This document shows, in pieces, positions 37,156 to 48,188 of a stretch of 64,000 nt of DNA. Every line of letters begins with the position of its first letter. Positions within the stretch are counted from its first letter, which is position 1. Under the pieces are notes generated by a model. That model was given only the letters and a program-made list of their open reading frames with translations, did no database searches and was not told where the DNA came from. The DNA is from Streptosporangiaceae bacterium NEAU-GS5 (lineage in GTDB: Bacteria; Actinomycetota; Actinomycetes; Streptosporangiales; Streptosporangiaceae): contig JAGFNW010000026.1 of assembly GCA_017592665.1 (NCBI GenBank), forward strand, positions 62,001 to 126,000, given 5' to 3'. Made by a program: the position numbers and the translations under genes.

Positions 37156-38273
37156 CGACCGTCACGTGCGACGAGCCCCGGCGTACCGACGTCCGCCCCG
37201 CGGACAGGCGTCCGGCCGACGCCGCGACGGTGCGCGCGTGGGCCAGGTCCGCGGCGCTGGCCGCGGCCGACGTGCCGGCCACGGGGGCCGAGGCGGACGT
37301 GTGGACGGTGCGCGGCTGGGCCGAGGTGGCGCTCGGATGCGCCGCGCTGACCGAGCACGCCGCGGCGTTCGGCGCGCTCGACGAGGTCGTCGCCGACTCG
37401 GGCATCCGCGCCGGCGGACCGGCCGCCGCGCGGCTGCGCGGGCTGCGCGCCACCGAGGGCCGGGTGCCGGATCGCTACCCGTCGGCGCGCCTTCCCCAGC
37501 CGATCCCGCCGGTCGGCGAGGCGGTCTGGGAGCGCTGCGCGCGGCTCGCCCGCTTCTGCGACGGCCTGCCCGTGCCCCGGGCGCCCAAGGCGCCCGAGCC
37601 GCTGCCCGATACGGCCGCCGCCCAGCTGACCTGGGGCGAACTGCTCCGCCCGACGCCGTCGCGGCGGTATTCGATCGTCGACGGCGCCCGCTGGGCGGGC
37701 CTCGCGGGCCGGACCTGGATGACGCTGCCGACGGCTCTCGGGACGCGCGTGGTCCTCATCGACGTGCCCCGCGGCCCCGACCGGCCGGAACTGCAGCGCA
37801 GGATCTGGCGCGGCGTCCACGACGGCGCTCACCTGGACCTCCTCACGGAGGGCGGCTTCGAGTTCGGCTCCGGGCTGCTGGTCGCCGAGGCGTACGCGAT
37901 GGCCGTGGAGGCGGTGGCGCTCGTCGAGGCGTGCCGCGACGGCGACGGCGGGCTCGCCTGGTGGCTCCGGTACGGCATGGCCGAGCGGATCGGACGGCTG
38001 CCCGGTTTCCCCGGCAGAGGCCTGCCGGTCGCGGGCCCCACCCTCCACATGGCGGTGACGTGCACGAACCTCGAGTTCGCCGGCCTGCCCACGATCGCGG
38101 CGAGCTACATCACCGGACCGATCGACCTGCTCGGCGGCCGGGCCGCGGAGCTGCTGCCGGCTCGCCTCGCCGACGACCTGACCGCCCGCTGGGCCGCGGC
38201 GGCCGGTCAGGACTCGTCGGAGACCACGCGCGCGACGATCTCGGCCATCTCGGCGTTCGGGATGGCGATATGA
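37152..38273 (+). CDS. Unrecognised protein with zincin-like HDxxH motif
   Basis: 373 residues, soluble, Ala/Arg-rich, mostly helical. It contains H223-D-G-A-H227, followed 19 residues later by E246 in VAEAYAMAVEA, which recalls the HExxH...E zinc site of gluzincin peptidases but with Asp in place of the catalytic Glu. Two Cys-containing regions (ERCARLARFC and TCTNLEF) are not obviously metal ligands. It is coupled to the TauD-like gene (ATGA) and overlaps the convergent macro gene by 67 bases at the 3' ends. No family was recognised; the metal-site idea is inference. Confidence 0.6.
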   Translation: MTTVTCDEPRRTDVRPADRRPADAATVRAWARSAALAAADVPATGAEADVWTVRGWAEVALGCAALTEHAAAFGALDEVVADSGIRAGGPAAARLRGLRATEGRVPDRYPSARLPQPIPPVGEAVWERCARLARFCDGLPVPRAPKAPEPLPDTAAAQLTWGELLRPTPSRRYSIVDGARWAGLAGRTWMTLPTALGTRVVLIDVPRGPDRPELQRRIWRGVHDGAHLDLLTEGGFEFGSGLLVAEAYAMAVEAVALVEACRDGDGGLAWWLRYGMAERIGRLPGFPGRGLPVAGPTLHMAVTCTNLEFAGLPTIAASYITGPIDLLGGRAAELLPARLADDLTARWAAAAGQDSSETTRATISAISAFGMAI

Positions 38274-39268
38274 ACCTGCCAGTGACGATGGACGCTGAGA
38301 CATTCGCGCAGGCCGGTCCACAGCCATCGGGCCCCCACCTCCAGCGGGAGCCCGCCGCGGCCCGTGCCGAGCAGCGGGAAACAGAGCGCCGACAGCGGCG
38401 GATCGTAGGCCCCGCGCTCCTCCTCGGCCAGCCGGAACACCTGGCGCACGGCGTAGACCAGGGACGTGTGGTCGACGTCGTAGAAGTTGCTGCCCTGACG
38501 CGGGACCACCACGGCGGCGTGGTAGATCCGCCGCACCCCGTTGGCGGACAACGCGCCGGGGCCGGTCGGCGCGACCGTGCCGGGGGCCACGGGCAGGCCG
38601 TGCCTGCCGTTCTTCGTCATCCAGTCGTGCAACTCGTCGTGGATGACGTCGGACACCACCTCGCCGGCCGCGCCGCGGATGGCGCCCGTACGCCGGATGG
38701 CGCCGGAGACGGACGAGCCGTAGATCTTGGCCGTCTCCATGTGCACGTTCTCGGACGAGACGAGGACGTCGACGCCCGTGATCAGCTCGATGGGCCGCAC
38801 CTGGACCGTCACGGACGGCTCCCCGGCCGCGCCGCCCAGCAGAAAGCGGAGCCTGGCCGGCGCGGCCACGTGGCCGGACGGCGTCTCGGCGACCTCGCCG
38901 CCCCCGCTCAGCAGGCATTCGGCCACCTGCGCGAGGATCATCACCTCCTGGTGTTTCCGGAAGCTGTCGGGGCTCACGCCGTAGATCTCGGCGGCGCGGC
39001 GACGGCGGCTCGCGGCCGACCAATCACGGGTTCCACGGACGAGACCGAAAAGATACGCGGCCGATTCGCCGAGCTTTCCACCCTCCAGTGCCTCGACCGC
39101 CCGCGCGAGGATCCGTTCCACCGCCGAGACCGGTTCCATGGCGGGATATCGCAGCTGAGCGAGGGTGATGAGGCTCGGCAGGGGCGAGCCGCGGAGCCTG
39201 ACGAGACCTCGCTCCCGGAGGATCCGCAAGTCCGCTACAAGATCCGCATGCGAGGGTATGGACGCCAC
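38207..39268 (-). CDS. Macro-domain protein with N-terminal helical/HTH-like region
   Basis: 353 residues. The C-terminal half is a macro domain: ITGVDVLVSSENVHMETAKI, then SGAIRR (about 165-195), and FPLLGTGRGGLPLEVGARWL near 305. The N-terminal part (1-130) is helical and begins SIPSHADLVADLRILRERGL, a regulatory-looking segment. The frame continues upstream to a TTG at 39343, but that part uses AT-rich codons atypical of the genome and probably holds the promoter, so GTG 39268 is preferred. It should bind or hydrolyse ADP-ribose species, fitting a cluster with RES proteins. It overlaps the convergent gene by 67 bases. Confidence 0.72.
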   Translation of the reverse strand: MASIPSHADLVADLRILRERGLVRLRGSPLPSLITLAQLRYPAMEPVSAVERILARAVEALEGGKLGESAAYLFGLVRGTRDWSAASRRRRAAEIYGVSPDSFRKHQEVMILAQVAECLLSGGGEVAETPSGHVAAPARLRFLLGGAAGEPSVTVQVRPIELITGVDVLVSSENVHMETAKIYGSSVSGAIRRTGAIRGAAGEVVSDVIHDELHDWMTKNGRHGLPVAPGTVAPTGPGALSANGVRRIYHAAVVVPRQGSNFYDVDHTSLVYAVRQVFRLAEEERGAYDPPLSALCFPLLGTGRGGLPLEVGARWLWTGLRECLSVHRHWQVHIAIPNAEMAEIVARVVSDES

Positions 39269-39357
39269 GACCTGAGGGTCGCACAAGGAAAAGCGTAAAG
39301 TAAGCTCTACAAATTTTCGGAAAGATCTCTTAATGGAAGTCAAGGCAGGGTGGGGCG
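39269..39357. promoter_or_regulatory. AT-rich divergent promoter region
   Basis: The 39285-39340 stretch is strikingly AT-rich between the macro gene (minus) and the TetR-like gene (plus). On the minus strand TTGACT (39343-39338) matches a -35 box. No clear palindrome and no copy of the cluster operator was seen. Confidence 0.4.
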
Positions 39358-40152
39358 ATGATGGCAGGAGGGCCGGAGCTGCTCCGGCGGACTGTCGCGG
39401 CTCGATGGTGGGGCGAGCTGATCGCGAGTGATCGGCGCCTTCAGGACACGAAAATCGGCTACTACAAGGCGTTCGCCAAAGTGGCGTCGGGCGGCGAGAC
39501 GCGCGATCGGAAGGTGGTCGTCGCGGCCGCCGGCGGCGCCATGAGCACCTTCTACAAGCTGTTCGGGCCGGGTGGGGACCGAGCGCTGCTGTCCGCGTAC
39601 GCGGAGCACTGGGGCGGGGAGCGCGTCGCCACGCCCGATCCGACGAGCAGGTTAGGCTACGAGACCGCGGTCTGGGCGTATTGGGGTCATCGCCAGGGCT
39701 GGCTGAGCGGTCTCGAGCAGACGTGGCCGCACCCGTCGGCCGTAGTCAACTCTCTCGTCGGCGTCGTCGCCGACTTCGCGGCCGAGTGGCCGCATCTCGT
39801 GAGAGCCACGGGATGGGCGCCGCCGATCTGCGCGATCGAGGACCTCTGCGTCGCCACCGGCGGCATGCTCGGCTGGGACGGCGCGGCCGCGCTGCTCGGC
39901 CAGGCGGCGCGCCGCGGCGCGGCCGACCCGAAGACGCCGCCCGAGCAGGTGATGGACGCGCTGCGAGACGACCTGGCGGGCCTGTTCCCCGGCCGGGACG
40001 CCGTCGCGGCGCTCGCCGAGGGCGTCGACGCGGTCCTCGCCTCGCTCGGAGAGGTCAAAAGCGCGCTGCTCGAAGCGGTGACGCTGGCCGCGGCGGATCC
40101 GCCGCGGCCGCCAGTCCCTGTCGCCCGGCCGTCGCGCGCATCGGCGGCCTGA
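39358..40152 (+). CDS. TetR-like HTH protein
   Basis: 264 residues. Residues 14-85 resemble a TetR DNA-binding domain: a first helix with RWWGELIASDRRLQDTK, then TRDRKVVVAAAGGAMSTFYKLFGPGG, echoing the vSxGTFYxYFxSK recognition segment. The rest is a helical all-alpha domain of unknown ligand. Start codons at 39358 and 39361 are adjacent; GGCAGGGTGGGG lies upstream. It is followed after one base by a TPR protein and then a CHAT protein. The fused TetR-TPR protein at 22314-24422 therefore looks like a one-piece version of this pair. Confidence 0.65.
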   Translation: MMAGGPELLRRTVAARWWGELIASDRRLQDTKIGYYKAFAKVASGGETRDRKVVVAAAGGAMSTFYKLFGPGGDRALLSAYAEHWGGERVATPDPTSRLGYETAVWAYWGHRQGWLSGLEQTWPHPSAVVNSLVGVVADFAAEWPHLVRATGWAPPICAIEDLCVATGGMLGWDGAAALLGQAARRGAADPKTPPEQVMDALRDDLAGLFPGRDAVAALAEGVDAVLASLGEVKSALLEAVTLAAADPPRPPVPVARPSRASAA

Positions 40153-40153
40153 C

Positions 40154-41191
40154 ATGGAGTGGGGGGGAGGGTTCGGCGCGAGGGGGCGGCTCCGCGCTGA
40201 ACTGATCACATTGCTCGCCGCCGGGGCCACGGATTTCCAGGCCCTCTACGACGAGGCGGTCCAGCGGCTGGGCGCGAGGAGCGGACTGACGCTCCACATC
40301 GCGTGCAAGCAGCAGCAGGTCGCCTCGTGGACGCGTCCGGTCCGCGGATCGGTGGCCGCTTGGGGAGGGCTGCTGCGCACCACGAACCGGGCGCTCGATC
40401 CGGCCGACCCGGTCCGCATGGAGGTCGTCTCCCGCTACGGCCGCTGGCTGGGCAGGCGCGGCCTGCCCGGAGACCTCGACATCGCCGTGCGCTATCACAC
40501 CAAGGAGCTGCGCCGCCGCGTTGCCATGCGCGCGACGCCCCACTGGATCGGGGTCGCGCGCATGGACCTCGCCTGGGCCCTGGTGGAGCGCGCCCGGCTC
40601 GGCCGGTTCGACCCCGTGGCCGAGCCTCCCGCCGACGGTGAGGCTCTGCTGCTCGCCCTCGAACTCGCGACGGACGAGGTGACCAGGCGTACGGCCGAGT
40701 TCGGCCCCGACGACCTCGGCACCTGGCCCGCCTGCGAGGTGCGGGCGGCCGCGCTGATCACCGCCGCCTGCGCGCGGTCGGCCCAGGCGCCGATCGACGG
40801 CGACGTGGAAGAGGCGCTCCGCGCCATCGAACCGTTCGCGGCGGGGCGCGCCGTGAACGGCGAGTCCCGGCTGCTGCGCGCCCGGCTCCTCCAGGCGGAG
40901 GCGCTGCTCCTGCTCGGCCACCAGCAGGCGGCCGAGCAGGTGGCCAGGCTCGCGCTCGCATTGCACGAGGCGCGCCCCGGCCGATGGCGGGGCGGCATCG
41001 ACCCCGGCCGGCCGTGGCTCACCTGGGCCAGGACGCTCGCTCCGGCCGGCAGGGCCGACGCCAGGGCCGCCGCCGCGAAGGCGCTGGAGGCGCGCGAGAG
41101 CTGGTTCCCCGAAGACAGCGTCTACCTCGCGGAGGTCCACGAGACGCTCGCCCCGCTGGTGGCGCCGGAGTTGGAGGTACGGCAAGGATGA
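40154..41191 (+). CDS. TPR-like helical repeat protein
   Basis: 345 residues of paired helices with TPR-type spacing (for example WIGVARMDLAWALVERARLG, and LLRARLLQAEALLLLGHQQA near 245-265). No catalytic motif. It sits between the TetR-like gene (one-base gap) and the CHAT gene (ATGA overlap), so it is probably an adaptor between a regulator and the CHAT protein. Resemblance to the C-terminal part of the TetR-TPR fusion at 22314-24422 is architectural; homology was not tested. Confidence 0.7.
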   Translation: MEWGGGFGARGRLRAELITLLAAGATDFQALYDEAVQRLGARSGLTLHIACKQQQVASWTRPVRGSVAAWGGLLRTTNRALDPADPVRMEVVSRYGRWLGRRGLPGDLDIAVRYHTKELRRRVAMRATPHWIGVARMDLAWALVERARLGRFDPVAEPPADGEALLLALELATDEVTRRTAEFGPDDLGTWPACEVRAAALITAACARSAQAPIDGDVEEALRAIEPFAAGRAVNGESRLLRARLLQAEALLLLGHQQAAEQVARLALALHEARPGRWRGGIDPGRPWLTWARTLAPAGRADARAAAAKALEARESWFPEDSVYLAEVHETLAPLVAPELEVRQG

Positions 41192-44100
41192 TCGACCCAG
41201 CACATCGCGACGCGGAGATCGCCGAATTGCTCCGGCGCGCGCGGACGACCGGTCTCGACCTGGACGCCCGCGCCAACCTGGCCGTCCTGCTGCTCGACAG
41301 ATTCGAGGAGCTCGGGCACGACGCCGACCTGAACCAGGCCCTGCTGCTTCTGCGCGAGGCGCTGGCCGAGTGTGACCACCAGACGGGTGCCCCGATCCGG
41401 TTCTGGCTGGCGATGGCACTTTCGATGGGGCCGCCCGAGGGCCGCGCCGAGGCCATCGTGCTGCTCGACCAGCTGGCTGCGGAGCTACCCGACCGGGCTC
41501 CGGCCTATGGCGAGGTCGTCTTCCGGCGCGCCATGCTGTGCGTCTTCGGCCGTGACGGCCGGGAGACCGGCGAGTTGCGCATCGCGGTCGACCAGATCGA
41601 GCGGCTGCTGGCGGCCGGGCCGGAGATCTTCCCCGATCAGGCGCGGCTGTCGGACACGCTGGCCTTCGCGCACTGGGCGCTGGGCGAGCGGGTCATGGAC
41701 GAGCAGCTGCCGGGCATCGGCCTGGATTTCGTGCAGGCCATGGCGCTGCCCGAGCCGGTCGATCTCGGGGAGGCGGTGCTCAACTTCCGGCGCGGGCTCG
41801 ACCTGTGCCCCGGCGACGTCGATCTGGCGCTCAGCCTGGGTGTGGCGTGCCTGGCCCAGCGCGATGAGTCCAGTCTGCTGATCGCGATCACCGCGGTCGG
41901 GCGGCAGAGCCCGGCCGACGCCGATGAGAGCGATCTGCTGACGGAGTTGTCGGCGTTGTTGCGGGCGGAGCTGGACGTGCCGCCCGGCCCGCACGCGGTG
42001 CGGCATCCCAAGGTGCTGCGGGAGGCGCTGGCCGGGCTGCCGGTGGAGCATCCGGCCCGTTCGGCGCTGCTGCTGGAGCTGGGGGAGGTGTGCTGCTCGG
42101 CCACGGCGGAGGGTCCTGCGTGTGGTGATTTCGGGGTGGCGCTGACGTGCCTGACAGAGGTGGTGGAACGATCCGACCTGGAGGAGTGGCAGCTTGATCG
42201 CGCGGTGGCGCTGCTGCTGTACGCGATGACCGCGGGCGCGTTGTTCGATCACCTCGATTTCGATTTCGGGCGGATCGTGGCCGCTGTCGTCGTGCGCTCC
42301 TCGGATGTGGGCGCGGCGGCCGGTGTCCGCCGCGCGTGCGTGCTGGCGGCGCGTTCGTGGGCTGAGGCCGATCGGTCGCGGCTGACGGCCGCGGCCTCGC
42401 ATCTGGCGGCCGCGCTCGACGCGGCAGGTCCGGGTGAGGGGATGCCGTGGGACGTGCTGGCGATCACCGGTGCGATCTTCTTCTACGAGCGCGTCCTGGC
42501 CACCGGGCGGCTGGAGTTCCTCAGCCACGCCGAACGCTGCCGCGACGCGCTGGAGACCATGCCCGGCCCGGCCGAGGAGGTCCGCCGGCTGCGCGGGAGG
42601 TTCCGGCTGGACCTCGCCATGCTGCGCAGCCACGACACGACCCTCGACGGCGAGGGCGAGGAGGAGTTCACCCGCCTGGCCCGCATCTTCGCCGCCCTGC
42701 TGAGCGGCCGCATCGCCGGGACCACGCACTACGGTGCGCCGGCCGAGGTCACCCAGCACGGCGAGCGCGGCGAATACCGCCTCGATCTCGAACGCCGCGC
42801 CGCGATCCTGATCGAGCGCGGCCACCTCGGCGACCAGGTCGCCCTCGACAAGGGCATCGACCTGCTCCAGCGGGCCATCACCCGGCCGCCCATCCACCTT
42901 GGGGCGTTCGTTCCCACCGAGGGGGTGCTGGGCAGTGCCCTCGTACGGCGGGCCAAGGAGACCGGCCGGGCCGACCTCGAGGCCGGCATCGGCCACCTCG
43001 AGCGGGCCGCCGACGTCGCGCGGCGTGACATCGGCGCTCCGTGGGCCGATCGGATCCTGTCCGGCCTCGCCGAGGCCTACCGGACCCGGGCGCGCGCCGG
43101 CGACCTCGCCCGCGCCGTCGACGTGGGCCTCGAGTCCCTGCGCGTACGCCTCGGGAACCTGATCACGCAGAACCGCGTCGAGCGGGAACTGCCGTCCGAC
43201 GCGACCGACCCCGCCACGCAGGTCGCCCAGTGGGCGTTCGCCGACGGCCGGATGGAGGACGGCCTTCGGGCCCTGGAGTACGGCAGAGCGCTGGCCCAGC
43301 ACGCGACGACGCTGCTGACCGACGTGCCCGGCCTGCTCCGCGCCGAGGAGGAGCACGCGCTCGCCGGCGAATGGGACGCCGAGCTGGCCGGCGCCGGGCC
43401 GTACGCGGCCGCATTCGGCGCCGACGTGCCCGGCGGGCTGCGCGCCCGGGTGATCGACACGCTGCTCGGCGTGCCTGGGCGGAGCGGCGTCTTCACGCCG
43501 CCCGGCGCGCGCGAGATCGCCGCGGGGCTGCGCGACGGCGGCTGGGACGCGCTCGTCCACCTGCTGCCCGGCACCCGCCACGGCGAGGGGATGGCCGTGA
43601 TCGTGCGGCCGGACGAGACCATGGCCACGGTCGGCCTGCCCGAGCTGCACCTCGGACGCCGGAGCGTCCCGACGGCCCACCTCATCACGCAGCGGACCGT
43701 GCAGGCCACGGTCCGCCGGGTGGGGCAGCTCGACTCGGTGACCCGCCGGCGCTGGCAGGAGAACCTCGACCAGGTGTGCGAATGGGCGGGCGCGCTGCTG
43801 GCTCCCGTCCTTGAGCAGATCCCCGGCCGTACGGCGCTGGCCCGGGTCGTCCTCGTCCCCTGGGGGACGCTCGCGGCCGTGCCCTGGCACGCGGCCCGCG
43901 TCGACGGCGACCACCTGCTGCGCCGCGCGCTGTTCTCCTACGCGGCGTCCGGCGACCAGATGATCGCCACCTCCAGGCTCGCCGGCCCCAGGTCCGGCGT
44001 GCCCGTCCTGGTCGCCGACCCGGCCGGGCCGCCGCTCACCTGGGCCAAGTGGGAGTGCGAGGAGATCCGCCGATCCTGCCATCCGACGGCCGCCCGTCTC

Positions 44101-44661
44101 GGCCGCTGGCTGAACAGCGGCGCGGCCCGTACGGGCGAGGCGAGCGCGGACGTGCTGCTGACCGCGCTCGCCACCGCGTCCACCGTGCACTTCGCCGGCC
44201 ACGGCGCGGCCGGCCGGTCGCCGGCCGCGTCGAGGCTCCTGCTCCAGGACGGCCTGTCGGAGAGCCCGCTGACGCTCCGGCAGATCATGCACGAGGTGCG
44301 CCTGCCCGAGTCGCTGATCGTCCTGTCGGCCGCCGAGAGCGACCTGTCGACGGGGGAGTGCGACGAGTCCGCGACGCTCGCCGCGTGCTTCCTCGCCGCC
44401 GGTGCGTCGAGCGTGGTCGGCTCGCGCTGGATGCTCGGCGACGACATCCGCACGGCCGCCATGATGATCGTCTTCCACCAGGCGCTGCGCAGCTCGGGCC
44501 TCGGCCCGGCCGACGCCCTGCGCCAGGCCCAGATGTGGATGCTCAGCGGTGACCGCGATCTGCTGCGGCGGATATCACCCGCGCTGTATCAGATGTCCGA
44601 CGGTCACGACTTCGCCGACCCCACCATCTGGGCCGCCTTCACCCACCACGGCCACGCGTGA
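41188..44661 (+). CDS. TPR-CHAT protein 4, catalytic Cys replaced by Ala
   Basis: 1157 residues. TPR-like helices (about 1-750) and a C-terminal CHAT domain (about 830-1157). The His is kept (H1005 in VHFAGHG), but the Cys position reads LSAAES (A1049; codon GCC at 44332-44334) where CHAT 3 has LSACTS, so peptidase activity is not expected. The ending WAAFTHHGHA matches the family. Unlike CHAT 1-3, it lacks low-complexity repeats. ATG 41188 overlaps the previous stop, with GGAGG and AAGG upstream. A regulatory pseudoprotease or binding scaffold is the likely role. Confidence 0.82.
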   Translation: MIDPAHRDAEIAELLRRARTTGLDLDARANLAVLLLDRFEELGHDADLNQALLLLREALAECDHQTGAPIRFWLAMALSMGPPEGRAEAIVLLDQLAAELPDRAPAYGEVVFRRAMLCVFGRDGRETGELRIAVDQIERLLAAGPEIFPDQARLSDTLAFAHWALGERVMDEQLPGIGLDFVQAMALPEPVDLGEAVLNFRRGLDLCPGDVDLALSLGVACLAQRDESSLLIAITAVGRQSPADADESDLLTELSALLRAELDVPPGPHAVRHPKVLREALAGLPVEHPARSALLLELGEVCCSATAEGPACGDFGVALTCLTEVVERSDLEEWQLDRAVALLLYAMTAGALFDHLDFDFGRIVAAVVVRSSDVGAAAGVRRACVLAARSWAEADRSRLTAAASHLAAALDAAGPGEGMPWDVLAITGAIFFYERVLATGRLEFLSHAERCRDALETMPGPAEEVRRLRGRFRLDLAMLRSHDTTLDGEGEEEFTRLARIFAALLSGRIAGTTHYGAPAEVTQHGERGEYRLDLERRAAILIERGHLGDQVALDKGIDLLQRAITRPPIHLGAFVPTEGVLGSALVRRAKETGRADLEAGIGHLERAADVARRDIGAPWADRILSGLAEAYRTRARAGDLARAVDVGLESLRVRLGNLITQNRVERELPSDATDPATQVAQWAFADGRMEDGLRALEYGRALAQHATTLLTDVPGLLRAEEEHALAGEWDAELAGAGPYAAAFGADVPGGLRARVIDTLLGVPGRSGVFTPPGAREIAAGLRDGGWDALVHLLPGTRHGEGMAVIVRPDETMATVGLPELHLGRRSVPTAHLITQRTVQATVRRVGQLDSVTRRRWQENLDQVCEWAGALLAPVLEQIPGRTALARVVLVPWGTLAAVPWHAARVDGDHLLRRALFSYAASGDQMIATSRLAGPRSGVPVLVADPAGPPLTWAKWECEEIRRSCHPTAARLGRWLNSGAARTGEASADVLLTALATASTVHFAGHGAAGRSPAASRLLLQDGLSESPLTLRQIMHEVRLPESLIVLSAAESDLSTGECDESATLAACFLAAGASSVVGSRWMLGDDIRTAAMMIVFHQALRSSGLGPADALRQAQMWMLSGDRDLLRRISPALYQMSDGHDFADPTIWAAFTHHGHA

Positions 44662-44673
44662 GCGCGGCGTGGC
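44651..44673. terminator. Possible terminator hairpin between convergent genes
   Basis: GCCACGC (44651-44657), nine bases, GCGTGGC (44667-44673): a perfect seven-base stem across the end of the CHAT 4 gene, just before the convergent FHA stop. No U-tract follows, as is common in high-GC actinobacteria. The call rests on the stem and its position. Confidence 0.35.
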
Positions 44674-44674
44674 G

Positions 44675-45075
44675 CTAGCGCGTCACGACGCCTTCGAGTT
44701 TGGCCGCCAGGCGCACGCGATCCCCTTGCGCGAGGGGATGGCGGGCGTTCGGCGGCAGCTCCTCGCCGTTGCGGAAGGTGCCGTTGGGCGTCTTCTCGGG
44801 ATCGATCCAGATCGCGCCGTCGGCGTCCATCCCCACCGTGGCGTGTTTGCGTGACACGTTCGTGTACGGCTCGAGCGCGCCCGCGTGCGACGACCAATCC
44901 GGGTCTCTTCCGAGCGGGACCGGGGCGCCGGCGCGCGGCGCGATGTCGCCGAACTCGAACCGCACGAGCAGGTCCGCGGGTGGCGGTGTGGGCGCGGGGC
45001 GCTCGGCCACGAGTTCGGATCCGCATTCCGCGCACATGGTGCCCGAGCCGGGCTCCGCGCATTCCAGCGGGCAGA

Positions 45076-45079
<4 letters not shown>
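44675..45079 (-). CDS. Zinc-ribbon / FHA phosphopeptide-binding protein (copy 2)
   Basis: 134 residues: one short Cys-rich N terminus (ICPLECAEP and MCAECG) and an FHA domain with PLGRDP (G57, R58), VSRKHAT (75-81) and KTPNGTFRNG (96-105). It is a shortened relative of the protein at 25934-26533, with one zinc ribbon instead of two. ATG 45079 overlaps the AAA+ stop by four bases. It is the last gene of the second kinase operon. The natural ligand is likely to be the kinase at 48185-50464, whose N terminus has three Thr-x-x-Asp repeats. Confidence 0.88.
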
Positions 45080-46892
<1,813 letters not shown>

Positions 46893-46896
<4 letters not shown>

Positions 46897-48188
46897 GGCC
46901 GCCTCCTCGCACGCTGAATCGGGGTGACCGGCACGCGGGCGGCCGGCGTCGGCGGCGCGACCACCTCGACGACGTCGTCGGCCGACACGGTCACCCGCGG
47001 GCGGCCGCTCTCGGTGCGGAGCGCCGCTCCCATGTCCCCGAAGTCCCGGGTGAAGGCCGAGCACCGCTCCCGGTCCTGGCGGCGCCCGTCCACCCCGCTC
47101 TCGGCCACATGCCGGACCACCCTGCCGCTGACCGTGCGGTCGCCGACGTCGACGGTGACGTGGTGGCCGGTCCAGTCGGCGCGGGTCAGGGTCAGGACGG
47201 TGGCCTCGCCCGACACCTCCCAGCCCTTCTCGCGCATGAGCTCGGAGACCGTCTCACGCAGGTACATCTGCTGGGCCCGGCAGACGGCGTCGGCGTTGAG
47301 GCGCTCGGCCTCGGCCCGCAGCTCGTCGTCCAGTTCCGCGGACCCGGCGACCACGGCCTCCAACCGGGCGACCACACGCGCCGCCCCGCTGTCGCCCAGG
47401 TCGGGGATGCCGACCGCCTTGAACGCCTGGAGATGGCGCCCGGCGGTCAAAGCGTCCTCGCGGCGGCGTTCGGCGGCGGCGTTGGCGTCGTGGACCTGCT
47501 GGGTGAGCAGGTCGAGACTGCTGCGCTCCGCCGGCACCGAGGTGGCCGTCCGGGCGCGCGCGGCCGTCTCGAGGATCTTCTCGTAGTCGCGCACGCCGAC
47601 GTCCGGATCCAGTTTGGCCAGCCTTGCTTGGATCTTGTTCTTGGTGAGGCCGGCGACCGGCACGGCGACGCCCGCCGCGTGCGCCGGCACGTGGAATCGC
47701 GCCAGCGTCGCGGCCACCGTGACGACCTTCGTGTCCCCGGCGCCGAGCCGATCGGCCAGGCGGCGGCACGCGCGGTCCGACACGTGCCCTCGTAGCGCGC
47801 TCCGGGCGCGTTCGATCTTGGACTGCGCCTTCGTGGCCCAGGCGTGAACGGTTCCGGCGTCCTGGCCCGCCAGCTCCAGGGGAGCGGGCAGGTCGAGTTC
47901 GACCGACATGGTCCGCGCCGCCGCGGACAGCGCCGCGATCTGGGCGTTGTGCTCTACGACCACCCCCGCGGCCACGCGCCACAGATCGGCCGTCCGCCGT
48001 TCGTCCGCCAGGCGCTGAACCTCGGCCTCCATGGCGTCGCCCAGCCGCGCCACGCCGTCCGCGACCATCTCCGCGCCGCTCGCGGCGGCCCGGGCGATGA
48101 GCAACGCCGCGCCTCCGACGGCCAGCACCCCGACCGCCACCGGCAGCACGACCGGCACCGCGACCACGGCCATCGACCCTGAACTCAT
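46893..48188 (-). CDS. Membrane-anchored coiled-coil protein (copy 2)
   Basis: 431 residues. A hydrophobic N-terminal helix (about 5-33, VVAVPVVLPVAVGVLAVGGA) precedes long helices with coiled-coil character (about 45-270) and a small C-terminal domain (about 300-400, with KGWEVSGEATVLTLTRADW). Same order and architecture as the copy at 31203. The C-terminal tail is Pro/Arg-rich. It is coupled to the kinase by an ATGA overlap and to the AAA+ gene by GTGA. No enzymatic motif; a link between kinase and ATPase is inferred from order only. Confidence 0.7.

Noticed and set aside
39269-39343. TTG start at 39343 for the second macro protein
   Set aside because: Codons such as AAA, TTT, GTA and TTA in this stretch do not match the genome; TTGACT there looks like a -35 box.
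41485-44478. 997-codon minus-strand frame opposite CHAT 4
   Set aside because: No domain and skewed composition; the plus strand gives TPR and CHAT sequence.
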